Shown: positions 33,327 through 43,830 of the stretch, one piece after another
Numbering within the stretch: position 1 is the first letter of the stretch
Layout: each line of letters begins with the position of its first letter
NCBI RefSeq assembly: GCF_035222375.1
Contig: NC_085888.1
Span: 3,534,001-3,598,000 of the forward strand
Source of the DNA: Podospora pseudocomata
Lineage: Eukaryota; Ascomycota; Sordariomycetes; Sordariales; Podosporaceae
DNA: 64,000 bases
Direction of reading: 5' to 3'
Notes under the pieces: model-generated
The model's input: the letters and a program-made list of their open reading frames with translations, nothing else
The model's database searches: none
Told to the model about the DNA's origin: nothing
Made by a program: the position numbers and the translations under genes

Positions 33327-34497
33327 ATGGAGAAAAACAACACACCACAAACCGGCCACGACGGGCTCATCCACATCCCCAACCACCCACCAAACGCCGC
33401 CGAGCGAAACTCGACAACCTACCCTGAAGTCAACCATGTTCCACAGTCCCAATCCTCCATCCTCTCCGGCCGTTTGTCACCATCACAACAGCAAGAAAAC
33501 GAGAGCAACCTCCCCGAGGTCACCACCGAGCAGCCGCCGCTTCACCTCGAAAAGACCTACCCCGAGGTAGCCACACACGAACACCAACACCACCGCCCCC
33601 CACAGCAGTCGAGATCCCCACCGCCATCTACAGTCCAGTATTTCCAAGCACATCAGCAACAAAGCCCAAGTCCGGTCCCAACTCCAGCACCCACGCACAC
33701 GACATACACCGCCGGGCAAGGGACGATAATACCCGAGCCAAGACCATCAGGCGTTCACTCGCTAGGAGACGCGTGGAGCATCAACAGCGCGGAGGATGTA
33801 GAGCGGGATCCACAAATAGGATACATTCCCGGTGCTGGCGGCGGCGGCGGCGGCGGTGGGAGTGGGCCGAGGAACGGACACAGCCGGAACCCGTCGGATC
33901 CGGACAGGTCATTCTCCCGTGCGCGCAGCAGGAGTTTTGGGAAGAAGCCTCTGGTGAGGAGGTCGATATTCTGGGTGCTGGTGCTGCTTGTGGCTATTAT
34001 CATTGCTTTGGCGGGTGTGCTGGGGGCGGTGGCAACGGGGAAGATAAAAACCTCTGGCACGGCAGAGAGGTATGTTGATTTCTTCTGCAAGAGCTGCGTC
34101 ATTGGTGCTAACATATGTCAATAGCGAGCCAGTGGTTCATCCTGATGATGGAGGGGGTTTCACACTGTCGACGGCCACCACCGCGTCGGGGAAGACAGTT
34201 TCGCTTTCTTGCCCTTCGGCGGATGGACTTGATTACACCGTTACCGTTGATAATCAACAAAAGGTGTTTAGACGGCAGTGCGGGGCTAACTATGCTGGCG
34301 GTGATGGCGTGTTGGGTTTGGTAAAGGGTGATGTGCTGAGTTTGGCGGATTGCTTGGATCGTTGCGCTAAGGAGGAGAAGTGTGCTGGTGCTATGTTCAT
34401 TCCGATGGCCAATCCGGATCCCCAGTGTTGGTTGAAGGAGTTTTTGGGTGTCAAGAGAGATGGCCAGGATATGGAGAGTGGAGTTCTGTGGCAGTAA
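33327..34497 (+). CDS. single-pass membrane protein with disordered N-terminus and PAN-like cysteine domain
   Basis: Two exons, 33327-34069 and 34125-34497, give 371 residues. The first 200 residues are Pro/Gln/Ser/His-rich, with a run of eight or more glycines near residue 170 coded by a GGC repeat (33836-33858). A basic patch (RSFGKKPLVRR) precedes one membrane helix at about 212-238. The C-terminal outer part has six or more cysteines, with CLDRCAKEEKCAGAMF and a later CWLKE resembling a PAN/apple-type fold. The topology suggests a plasma-membrane protein with a cytosolic disordered tail and an extracellular ligand-binding domain. This type is common and uncharacterised in Sordariomycetes. 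The intron has a GTATGT donor and AATAG acceptor. Confidence 0.82.
33836..33858 (+). repeat. GGC trinucleotide run
   Basis: Short GGC/GCG-type trinucleotide repeat coding polyglycine in the membrane protein at 33327-34497. It is a length-variable site in principle. Confidence 0.6.
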
Positions 34498-34933
34498 GGT
34501 CTTGACCTTTCTGGATTGTTATAGTGGGAAGAGTGGGAGACCAAGTAAAAGGAGCTTATTGCAGACCCCAGGGGTCATTTGAGATACGTATTTTTGGTGG
34601 TTATGGAGTATAGTGAAAGGGGACTGGGAAGAGCGTTTGGATTGAAATAATTGGGTATGGTGGGAGGACGATCTGTGAATATTGTATTTACCATGTATAT
34701 ATACCAATCTACTGCTTTTAAACTGCAGATTAAAGCTCCCATCTGCGTTTCTCAAGTCTATTGGGAATGATAGTTTCCGGTACCAACGGTTGGACTTCAT
34801 CTTGGCATGCAGGCACAGCCTGGCTGCCTTGGGCCACACACCATCTACGTCTATTACCTACCCCCCGAGAGAACAGCCCAAATTCTCACATGACAACGTC
34901 GAATATAGAAACTTCAATCGAAAAACCCGAGCG
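34498..34933. other. intergenic region upstream of the NLR
   Basis: 3' flank of the membrane protein gene and 5' flank of the NLR pseudogene. The open frame entering the NLR start from 34682 is not supported upstream of the ATG at 34934. Confidence 0.45.
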
Positions 34934-37900
34934 ATGGAGCCCGCCTCTGCCGTCGGCGTCGTGGCGTTCATCATCCAGCTCATTGACATAACAATCAAGG
35001 TCAAAAACTACCTCAAAGATGTCAAAAACGCGGATGCCGAGCGGGCCAACTTTTCCAAGCATGCCTCCGCCATGGTCGCCATGCTCACAGGCCTAAAATG
35101 TTTGATGGAGGAGGTGGAGCAATCAGACCCATGGTTCAGCGCGCTCAAGGGACTGGACGTGAAGGGTGGCGTTTTCAATCTTTTGAGAGAGGAAATGGAA
35201 GAGCTCGCGTTGAGGTTGGAAGTGGAAGGGAGGGAGGATTGAAGGGCAAGCTGACCTGGAAATTAAATAAGAAAGAGATGGATGGCTTGATGAGCCGGAT
35301 CGAAAGGTGTAAAGGTGTTGTCTCGGTAGCACTTTTGGGCGATCACTCGTGAGTACAAGGCTTTACCAACATTGGCCCATTCCGCGTTGTCATTCATTGC
35401 TGATCTGAATCATGCATAGGAAGCTCCTGTTGGCCATCAGCACGGATTTGGTCTGTGTAAAAGAAGGTGTAGACGGCATCAAAGAGCGTATTAACAACCT
35501 CAAGGTGGACATGCCCAATGTGAAGGATGGAGTAAAGGACCTGACAGATAGTGCTGCAAGCCAACGATCAGGTAAGCTCTCATCCGACGTCTTTGTTTTG
35601 TTGCTGAGTATTACAGAGTGCCATAGTTCTAACTACCTTTTATTTCCAAACACTACAAGACGAACAAATGCAAAAGACATGCGACTGGCTCTCCCCACTC
35701 GATTTTGCATCCAAACATCAGGACGCCCTAAGGCGCCTCGAACCCGGCACTGGGGAGTGGTTTCTTTCCGACGCCACGTTTAAGCTATGGCTTGACGGGA
35801 ACGAAAGAGTGTTGTGGTGTCCTGGGATTCGTAAGCAAATTTCCGGCTTGCATTGGCCACAAGTATATATTGACCCGAAATCCAGCCGGCGCCGGGAAAA
35901 CAACACTTGCGTATGTCATCTTCCAGCGAGACGCCGACCTTATATATATCAAATATCTGACCCATGTTTAGTTCTTTGCTTATTAGCTTCCTTGAAACTT
36001 CGACTAGCGGCACAAACTCACTGATTCTATACTTGTACTGCAACTACAAGGAGCGAAGTCAGCAAAGCGTTCAAAATATGATGGGGAGCCTGCTCAAGCA
36101 ACTTATTCAACACACAGGCGTTATTGATGAAGACATAGTGAAGTCTTCCAAGGATGAAAAACCTGTTCGACTTGAAACCATCACCAGGTTTCTTCAAAAC
36201 AAAGTAATGGGGTTTTCTTTAGTATACATCATCGTCGATGCGCTCGATGAGTGTGCTGATACCGAAGATACCCAGAGCAGGTTAGCTTCAGACCTGCACA
36301 ACTTGCCAAAGCATGTGAAGCTTCTCTTCACATCAAGATACACCATTGGAGTAGAAGAAGACCTGGGCCCAGTTCCAAGACTCGAGATTCGGGCTAGTGA
36401 CGAAGATATCAAACGATACATTGAAGGTCGCGTCGGAAGTGAGCATAGTCGCTTACAGAAGCATATTCGGACTGATCCAGATCTTTTGGAGGAAATCATC
36501 GATAAGGTGGTGGGTAACTGCAAGGGAATGTACGCATGCACTCTCCTTTATCCGGCACATTTTGCGTAGCAAAGATGGACACTAACATGCGCGAGGCAGG
36601 TTTTTGATGGCTCAACTTCACATGAACGAGCTTACAAGGAAGCCAACCCGACGCGAGCTTCGCAAAGCTCTGGATGTCTTGCCAGCAAAACTGGACGAAA
36701 CCTATGATCAGGCTATGGAGCGGATCAAGAGCCAAGACGCCGGTGATGCCAGTCTTGCCCACCAAGTTCTGGGATGGATTTCAACGACACTCAGACCACT
36801 AGCCATTGAGGAATTACAGCATGCTCTGGCTGTCATGCCTGGAGATCAGGATTTGGACCCCGAAGGCCTCCACGACCCGGAACTTTTTGTTGCAATTTGT
36901 GCCGGTTTGGTGACCCTGGAGGAAGAGAGCGGCTACGTTCGACTGGTTCACTTCACCACGCAAGAGTATTTTGAGCGCCTCCGTTCGCAACTCTTTCCCG
37001 ATGCTCCTTCAATGATCGCAACGGCATGTTTGACGTACATGACGTTTGACCCATTTGTCCAAAGATACTGCGCGGACGGAGAGGAGCTGGACCTTCGTTT
37101 AGACACCTACCCTTTCTTGGCGTATGCTGCAGACTACTGGAGAGAACACGTACAGTACGAAATGGAAGCACCAGTCAAGGAGCTGCTCTGGGAGTTTGTG
37201 GACAACATCTTGGCATTTATGACTGCCGAGCAAGCAGCGACATTGACAGGAAAGATGTCAGGCTATTCAGAATTGGGTCATTCAACAGAGTAAAGACTTT
37301 TGCCTCCAAACTGGGCCAGATTTCACGTAGTAGCTTCGATGGGACTGGTTGAGTTCGCGGCTGGCTTGCTTGAACAAGGTGCCGACGTCAACGTGCGGGG
37401 ACCAGATGGCATAACGCCTCTGTTTTCGGCCGTAGAGTGGGACAGGGAAGAGATGGTGGTGTTCTTACTGAATTCAGGTGCCACTGCTTCGGTTTTCGCA
37501 AAGTCTGAGGGCAAGGACCCAATGACGCCATTGGAGATGGCGATAAAGCTGAACAATGACGCAGCGGCGGAGATGTTGTTCAACGCTGAAAGGACCTGGC
37601 ATCAGCATCTCCTGAACAGCGGGCTTTTCGAAGCCACCGTGAATGGCAACTTGAGGTTAATGCAGGCTTGCATCGAGAGAGGAGCAGACATCAACGCGTA
37701 CGTTCGCGTGGCAGAGGGATCGGTTCTTTATCATGTTGTAGGCGAGAACCGTAAAGACTTGGTGGTTTTATTGTTGGACCTCGGGGCCACCGTTTCTCCA
37801 TCAGATAATAACCACTCTGTGCTCCACGAGGCTTCAGCTAAGGGACATACAGAAATCTTGCAGATTCTGCTCGACCGAGGAGCCCTAGTCAACGTTGTTG

Positions 37901-39747
37901 ATTGGCGTGGGCACTCACCTCTTCACGACGCGGCCGCTCACGGACGGCTTGAAACATGTAAAGCTCTGGTTCAAAGCGGAATTGACATCAACCTCGCATG
38001 CCGGAGGGATCAGGGTCACTACGGATGTCTAGGAGAGCAGACTGCGCTCCAAGCCGCATGCAGCAATGGACTTGCTGACATTTGCAGACTCCTACTCGAC
38101 AATGGTGCCTGTCTGGGAAGCCATGCAAAGACAACCGTTGAACTGGCAGCGAAAGCAGGGGACGTTGCAATTATAAAGCTTCTACTTGAGAGCAGCGTCG
38201 ACCATTCGACAACGGACGACGCAGTGTGCGCAGTCTTGAAGTCAGCCGCGACTGCTGGGAATATCGCAATGATCAGGGCTATGCTAGTACGCCGAGAATC
38301 GATAACACCTGATGCAAGGGAGCAGGCGGCACGCGAGGCTGCCTCTCGAGCTGATCTCGAGATGTTGCGAGTACTATTTAGTGGCGATAACGTACAGGAT
38401 AACGGAGAAAAATGGCTTGCAACCGCGCATTTTGTTCAAGCACTTGGCTTGGGTGATGAAGGCGAGATGCGGATCTGGTTGAACAGGGGAGCAGATCTCA
38501 ACCATAAGGTCAAGCCAGCGTTACCACGAGATCCATATTTCCCCTCACCGAATTATCTATTACCCGGTTGCCATGACAATGAGGAGGAGGGCGGCTACAT
38601 CTCCACGATGCATTTGGCAGTTGGACATGGAAGTCCGCAAATACTGGACCTGTTACTCGAGAACGGGGGAGATATCAACGCACGCAATTACCTCGGAGAA
38701 ACCCCACTGCATTGGGCTACATACCATGAATGCCATAGTGATATGGCGTGCATGATACTATATCGCGGTGCCCTTGTGGATCCTAGGCGCCAACGAGGAT
38801 TGACACCACTGCACGTTGCAGTACTGCGTAGGAACTACCGGGGTATCGAACTACTTCTTGATGCTGGGGCAGACATCGAAGCCAAGGATCACAATGGCGA
38901 TACCGCGTTCAAGATGCTGGCTTCTTTCCGCCCCTGGCTACATCTCAATTATTCCGTGCTATACGAGGGTGGGCAGTTCAAGTGGGTTGAAGGGCACATC
39001 GATGAGCCGAACGGGCTAGCCAGCAACTCCGTGGGGCTCGATATTCTTCTGAAGTGAGGTGCGAAGACTGATGTCCTTCAACCTTTGGTATCATTGCTAG
39101 AATGGCCAAATGCTGCAAACTATCAAGCTATGGAGCAAGTTTGTCGTCGATTGGCGGATGAGGGCTTCGACTTTACCCTTCCCACAAAAAAGGGAATTCC
39201 TGCAGTGTACCATGCGGCGAAGAGTTGTCCCACAGAAGTTCTTCAAGTCATCCTACAGCAAGGTGCAAAAGTAGACGAGAAGTTTAATGGACTCACGGCC
39301 CTTCATCTTGCAGCCAAGAGGTTTGCGCATGCAAAGGTTAATATCCTTCTCCAGTTTGGCGCATGTGCCGAGAGCAGAGACAGCAAGGGAAACACGCCCT
39401 TGTTCAAGGTGGTCACTAAGAGCGACCGACTTTCTTGGGGATGCAGTCCACCGAATACAGCGGAAGGAATCATTGACATGTTAGTAGCTCACGGAGCAGA
39501 TTTACACACCCTCTGTGGTGCAAAGAAAGCGCCGGTGCTGCATTACGCCGCCTTCATGGGGGATTTGACCATCGTGCGCTATCTTACTTGCAAAGGCGCG
39601 CGAACTGATGTTACCGACAGAGATGGACGGACTGCTCTGGATTGGGCAAAGGATAATAAGCAGGAGGCCATGGTGTATCTTCTTACTCGTCTAAGCAGAG
39701 ACCAGCAAATACAAGTAAGCAGTCATGCACAGATGGGACGATACTAG
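34934..39747 (+). pseudogene. NLR (HeLo-like / NACHT / ankyrin) pseudogene
   Basis: Exonic blocks: 34934-35348, 35420-35571, 35660-35830, 35886-35910, 35972-36529 and 36600-39747, with regular introns. The N-terminus (ASAVGVVAFIIQLIDITIKV) is of the HeLo-like type found on fungal STAND proteins. The Walker A motif PAGAGKTTLA is spread over a 25-base exon; Walker B is VYIIVDALDECAD near 36235, and a winged-helix part follows. From about 37320 some 15-20 ankyrin repeats run to the end. Three breaks are seen: a one-base frame loss in the G-run near 35230, an in-frame TAA at 37291-37293 between the NACHT part and the ankyrins, and an in-frame TGA at 39055-39057 inside the ankyrins. Coding continues in the same frame after both stops. 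Fungal NLRs control non-self recognition and cell death. The intact splice sites suggest recent loss. Confidence 0.8.
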
Positions 39748-39854
39748 AAGGTATCATCTGAGTTGGGGTCAAGCGGGAGTACGGATAACATGAATTCTGG
39801 GACTAAAAACTAGGACTTAACTAGGATGTAGCAAAATTACCGACTATCGCTACC

Positions 39855-41062
39855 TCACTGCTTCAAACCATTTGCCAAAATGTCCTCCAACTGCTCGTGA
39901 CGCTTCAGCGCATCGTCAAAGCTTACAAACGTCTTCTGTTTGCCATTCCTCTTCACCTCGTAGTAATCCTCATAAATAGCTCCAATGTTCCTTGCCTGGA
40001 GGTTCAGTTTCTTCTGCCAATCTTCAAAGTCCCATTCCACCTCGTCAACCGTATCCGTCTCAAAGTCATGAACCTCGAACTTCTGAGGATCAGCGGCATT
40101 GCCAATGTGGATGAATGTCGAGCTCGGTGCCACAACCCTAATCTCACCCTTGGTTCCCGCAATGGTCCAAACCAGAGCAGGGTCAGAAGGGAAAGGCAGG
40201 TCAACGCGAAACCTGAAGTGCAAGCTGGCGCCCGAATCGACATAGCCGTGCACAAAGATGAGATCGGGCGTGTCGGAAGTGACAGTTTCCACCACAGTTT
40301 TGTCCTCGCCAATGACTTTGACTTGGGGCCGCTGGATCTGCAGGAAGCCCTGTGGTGCGTCGGGGCCGGTCTTGTAATCTCCAAGGACGGATTGAACAAG
40401 ATCAAACTCTGTGACAAAGTGTTAGCTATTTTCGTCTGCATGTTTCAGCAGGGGCGGGAGAACTGACGGTGCGCAAATCCAATAGTGTAGACGTATCCCC
40501 CAACCTTTCTCTCGGTAAAGTACGACAGCGAAGCCGGAATAACACCCCGCCCATCAATTCCGCCGTTAGCCCTGAGCTCCGAGCTCAAGACCTCTCCGAT
40601 CCTGCCACTAGAGATGACCTCTCTGAGCTTTTTTGGTAGGGGGCCCAGAGGCCCCTGCAAACCTACGATGCCTAAGCCACCATGCTGCTTCACCGCGTCG
40701 GCCAAAGTCCTAGCTTCGATGGTGTTAGCAGCAAGAGGCCACTCAATGTAGACATCCTTGCCAGCGATGACAGAGGGAAGAGCAGTCTCGAGGTGCTTGT
40801 CGACCCGGGTGTTGGTGATGACGAGCTCAACTTCCGGGTCAGCAGCCAGGTCCTCGGGCGTACCGTATGCCTTGGTAGAAGCGGGCAGGTTGTATGCTTT
40901 AATCGCCGCGCGGGCGGCCTCGGTTGACGAGTTGAGGAGAGCAACAACTTCAAACTTGGAGCGGCCCAATGGTGAGAAGAGATACGGAAGGTGTGCACGG
41001 GAAGCCCAAGCGGTTTTGGCAGAGGCTGAGAGGCCAATGATGGCAGCTTTGATGGGGGCCAT
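39855..41062 (-). CDS. Gal80-like member of the Gfo/Idh/MocA family
   Basis: Two exons, 41062-40468 and 40408-39855, give 382 residues; the intron has GTCAGT, GCTAAC and CACAG signals. The N-terminus AAIIGLSASAKTAWASRAHLP replaces the usual GxGxxG loop by a serine/alanine-rich one. The family EKP motif reads IEWPLA, so the catalytic lysine is missing, and the following GLGIVGLQGPLGPL block matches the Gal80 pattern (in yeast, EW and LQG also occur at these places). In yeast Gal80 is an inhibitor of Gal4 that binds NAD(P) without known catalysis. Related filamentous-fungal proteins are annotated as oxidoreductases or Gal80-like; function here is unproven. The NLR pseudogene ends only 107 bases away, tail to tail. 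Confidence 0.82.
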
Positions 41063-41812
41063 TTGGAGTGCGGTGGTAGAATGGGGTATTTTGGACCGTA
41101 GGTAATCAGTAAGGTGCGCAGGTTAGGAGATCAGAGAACTGTTCGTTGATGGCGTTTGAGAAGTGAGGGTTGGAGTAAAGAGAGAAGAAGTAAGATGGAT
41201 ACAATCGAGTCTTGGTGGCATATTTATAGTATTTCGTGATGAAATGATGCGAATATCGTTGCATCTTGTGTGATATTCCTCGAAGAAGGTTCCCAGGTTA
41301 GGTAGGTAGGTGGTGCAGTAATGTGGGATGTGTGTTTGTAAGCTGCCACGAAGGTGAGATTTGTCAGCCTTTAACCACCCCTATATTACATCGCACCCCA
41401 CGGAGATCAAGCAGGTTACCTACCTAGCAAGCAGTGCTACTATCAAGTTACAAATCCTAGGCCAATTTTATAAGCAACGCGCATAATGCAAATTGGGTGC
41501 CCAATTACCTAACCCTAACAACACATGCTTGGGACTCGAACATTTTGAATGTCGGTTCACTCTGAACGTAACACAAGGTGCATTGGACCTAATGGACAAC
41601 CACTAGCATCAGTAACAGCTGTTCAGTGAGTGAAGATCAATTGTTCTCGTCATACTAAGACGAGGTTCTAGGGTATCTCCGCGGTGAAATCAGAAAGCCA
41701 AACACCAACGTCCAAATCATTGTATTTCCGCTCCTCCCTATACTGGTCCCCCCAGTTACAAGTCAATTCTGTATCCAGCCCTCCATAGTTGAAACAAAGG
41801 TGTAATCTGCGA
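41063..41812. other. intergenic region
   Basis: Promoter side of the Gal80-like gene and 3' flank of the secreted-protein gene. Repeats of TTAGGTAGGTAGG type near 41300-41316 and ACCTACCTAGC near 41418 are short and probably neutral. No gene seen. Confidence 0.4.
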
Positions 41813-42472
41813 TTAGCACACTCCGGCGCCTGGGGCAGGAACAAGCTTGCCAGTACCGAACTCAACGTTAAAGACAGAATCCCCTCTGAAGGGGCCGGTC
41901 GTGCCCAGGGCGTTGGGGCAAACAGGCTGGTTTCCCTCGCTGGGAGGGGGAATGGTGCACACCTCATCAAAGCCGCAGTGGCAGGCGGAGTCTTTGAGAT
42001 TGACAGCAGCGAAGTTGCGGGCGACCCACGATCCGGGGTCAGACAGGCATGAGCTGAGAAAGTTCATGCTGTTGGGGGCCGAGAAAGCAAGCTTGCCGCC
42101 ACTATCCTTGAGAAGGTGCTTGCATTGATCGGCATCGACGAATTCAACGTCCATATCAATGCCGCCGCCCGTTTGGGGATCATCAATGGCGCTCTTGCCA
42201 AAGCCAAGATAGTTCCAGGCATCATAGGAAATGTCGTTGGCGCCGCCGGATTGGTCGATGCGTAGGAGTTCAAGAGAACGGCCCTGATGGCTTACGCGGA
42301 CACAGATGTTATTGCAGTCGACAGCCTCGGGCCAATAGGCGACACGGTGGGTGTTGATCTTGCAACCAAGAACGCCGACCGAGGAGCTGTATTGCTCGTG
42401 AGGTGTGATGTTGCGAACTTCGGCAGCAGCGAGAGAGGCGAGCGCGAGGAAAATGGCAGAGAGAGTGAACAT
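41813..42472 (-). CDS. conserved fungal secreted protein, double-psi-barrel-like
   Basis: A single exon of 219 residues from the ATG at 42472. A longer reading from 42529 is rejected because it lacks a proper start and would mask the signal peptide (residues 1-17). The mature part has YSSSVGVLGCK, RVAYWP, CNNICVRV, LLRIDQSGG and YDAWNYL, a pattern of small secreted ascomycete proteins that recall the barwin/cerato-platanin double-psi barrel. Eight or more cysteines suggest disulfides. The role is unknown; similar proteins are found in secretomes and among effector candidates, which is association only. Confidence 0.8.
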   Translation of the reverse strand: MFTLSAIFLALASLAAAEVRNITPHEQYSSSVGVLGCKINTHRVAYWPEAVDCNNICVRVSHQGRSLELLRIDQSGGANDISYDAWNYLGFGKSAIDDPQTGGGIDMDVEFVDADQCKHLLKDSGGKLAFSAPNSMNFLSSCLSDPGSWVARNFAAVNLKDSACHCGFDEVCTIPPPSEGNQPVCPNALGTTGPFRGDSVFNVEFGTGKLVPAPGAGVC

Positions 42473-43830
42473 TCTGACAGATGAATGATCTGATACTTGC
42501 AGAAAGAAATAAGCGAGAGTGCTGAACATGAATGGTAAGATATGTGGTTGATGCTGATGCTGTGGCTCAGGTAGTGTGGGTTGTCAAGGTATGAGAGACA
42601 GACTTGAGACGGACAGACGTCGCGAATATATAGCCTTGACAAGACCCTCAACTGATGTTGTCGTGGGATGCCCCATGGAACACAAAAGCAGCTGGAGTGA
42701 AGTGAATGGCGATGTGTGTGGGGCCATATCACCAATGTGAATCGCCTCAGGGGCCAGTGGTGGCCCTTGACGATATTGGGTGTACATATTGAGGCCGGGT
42801 CAGACTTCGGATGAAGCGCGATTTGGCATCATGAAGCTGAAATGGATCAAGCTGAAGTGGTGGGTCATGGTGAGTTCTACGGAGACCGCGAGGTTGTGGT
42901 CGCCCAAGTGGGATGAAAGTGGTGTTCAATATTGACCAGACTGCAGCCAAAGTGGCCAATGCAGAGACTTGGTGGCCATTTCCCCACACACTTTCCGCAC
43001 TTGTGTGATCTGTCAATGAGAACATGAAACGGACTGGAATGCCAAGTGCGTGGGTCGCTCCCGTCACTTGAAGGCCATCGTGAAACAGATTTGGAGTGAC
43101 AATATGGGGTCGTGGCTTTGGCCGTTGGAGATGCGGCACGGCACCCATTAGCGCGCCCACTAAAATCCGACCAGAGGGTACTGACATGAGGCTGTGAGGT
43201 GATTAGTCGCTCTATAGGGCTGAAAGACGAGCGGGAGCATGCGCCGTGCCGCGGGGGAAGCACCGAGCTCGGTATCCCGATGCTCGCCTGAAATACGTCG
43301 GACGACCCACTCGGCTCCCTCGCACCTAGATGGCCAGAATTGGCCAACGTCTATCCGTCCCTTCAACATCCACCTGGCTTCCGACTTCGTGTCTTGGGTT
43401 AGTTGCTCCTCGGTGGCTCTCGGATGTCTTTCGGACATTTGAATCCTTGATATATAGAGAAATTTTACCGTTCTTTTTGACAGCTCTATACCTTACCCGC
43501 CGTCGACGAATTACATATCTCGAAAAAACATCTACACATAGAAGCTGAGATCACATAGTAGATACTCAACACTTGATGGTGAATCGAATATGAGGAAGTG
43601 GCTGTACCGTTTAGAGATCCCAGCTGAACAGCTGGCTCGACACAACTTCGGAGCTTTGACCATACGGCGACGCTGAATCATTGGGGGCAATGACATCACA
43701 GTGCCATTTTTCTGCTTACACATGACTCGCCTGTTATTTCTATCCCTGCCTTTTTGTGCAAGCTCACTGTTCCTGCTTGTTTCGCCTCATGATTCAGCTT
43801 CGACCCCGCCGCCTGAATGGGACCACGGAC
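42473..43830. other. intergenic region
   Basis: About 1.4 kb with only shadow frames. It contains the promoter of the secreted-protein gene and the 3' flank of the oxidase pseudogene. No domain recognised on either strand. Confidence 0.4.

Noticed and set aside
43160-43438. Minus-strand frame of 92 codons in the gap at 42.5-43.8 kb
   Set aside because: No recognisable domain or splice context; composition like the surrounding noncoding DNA.
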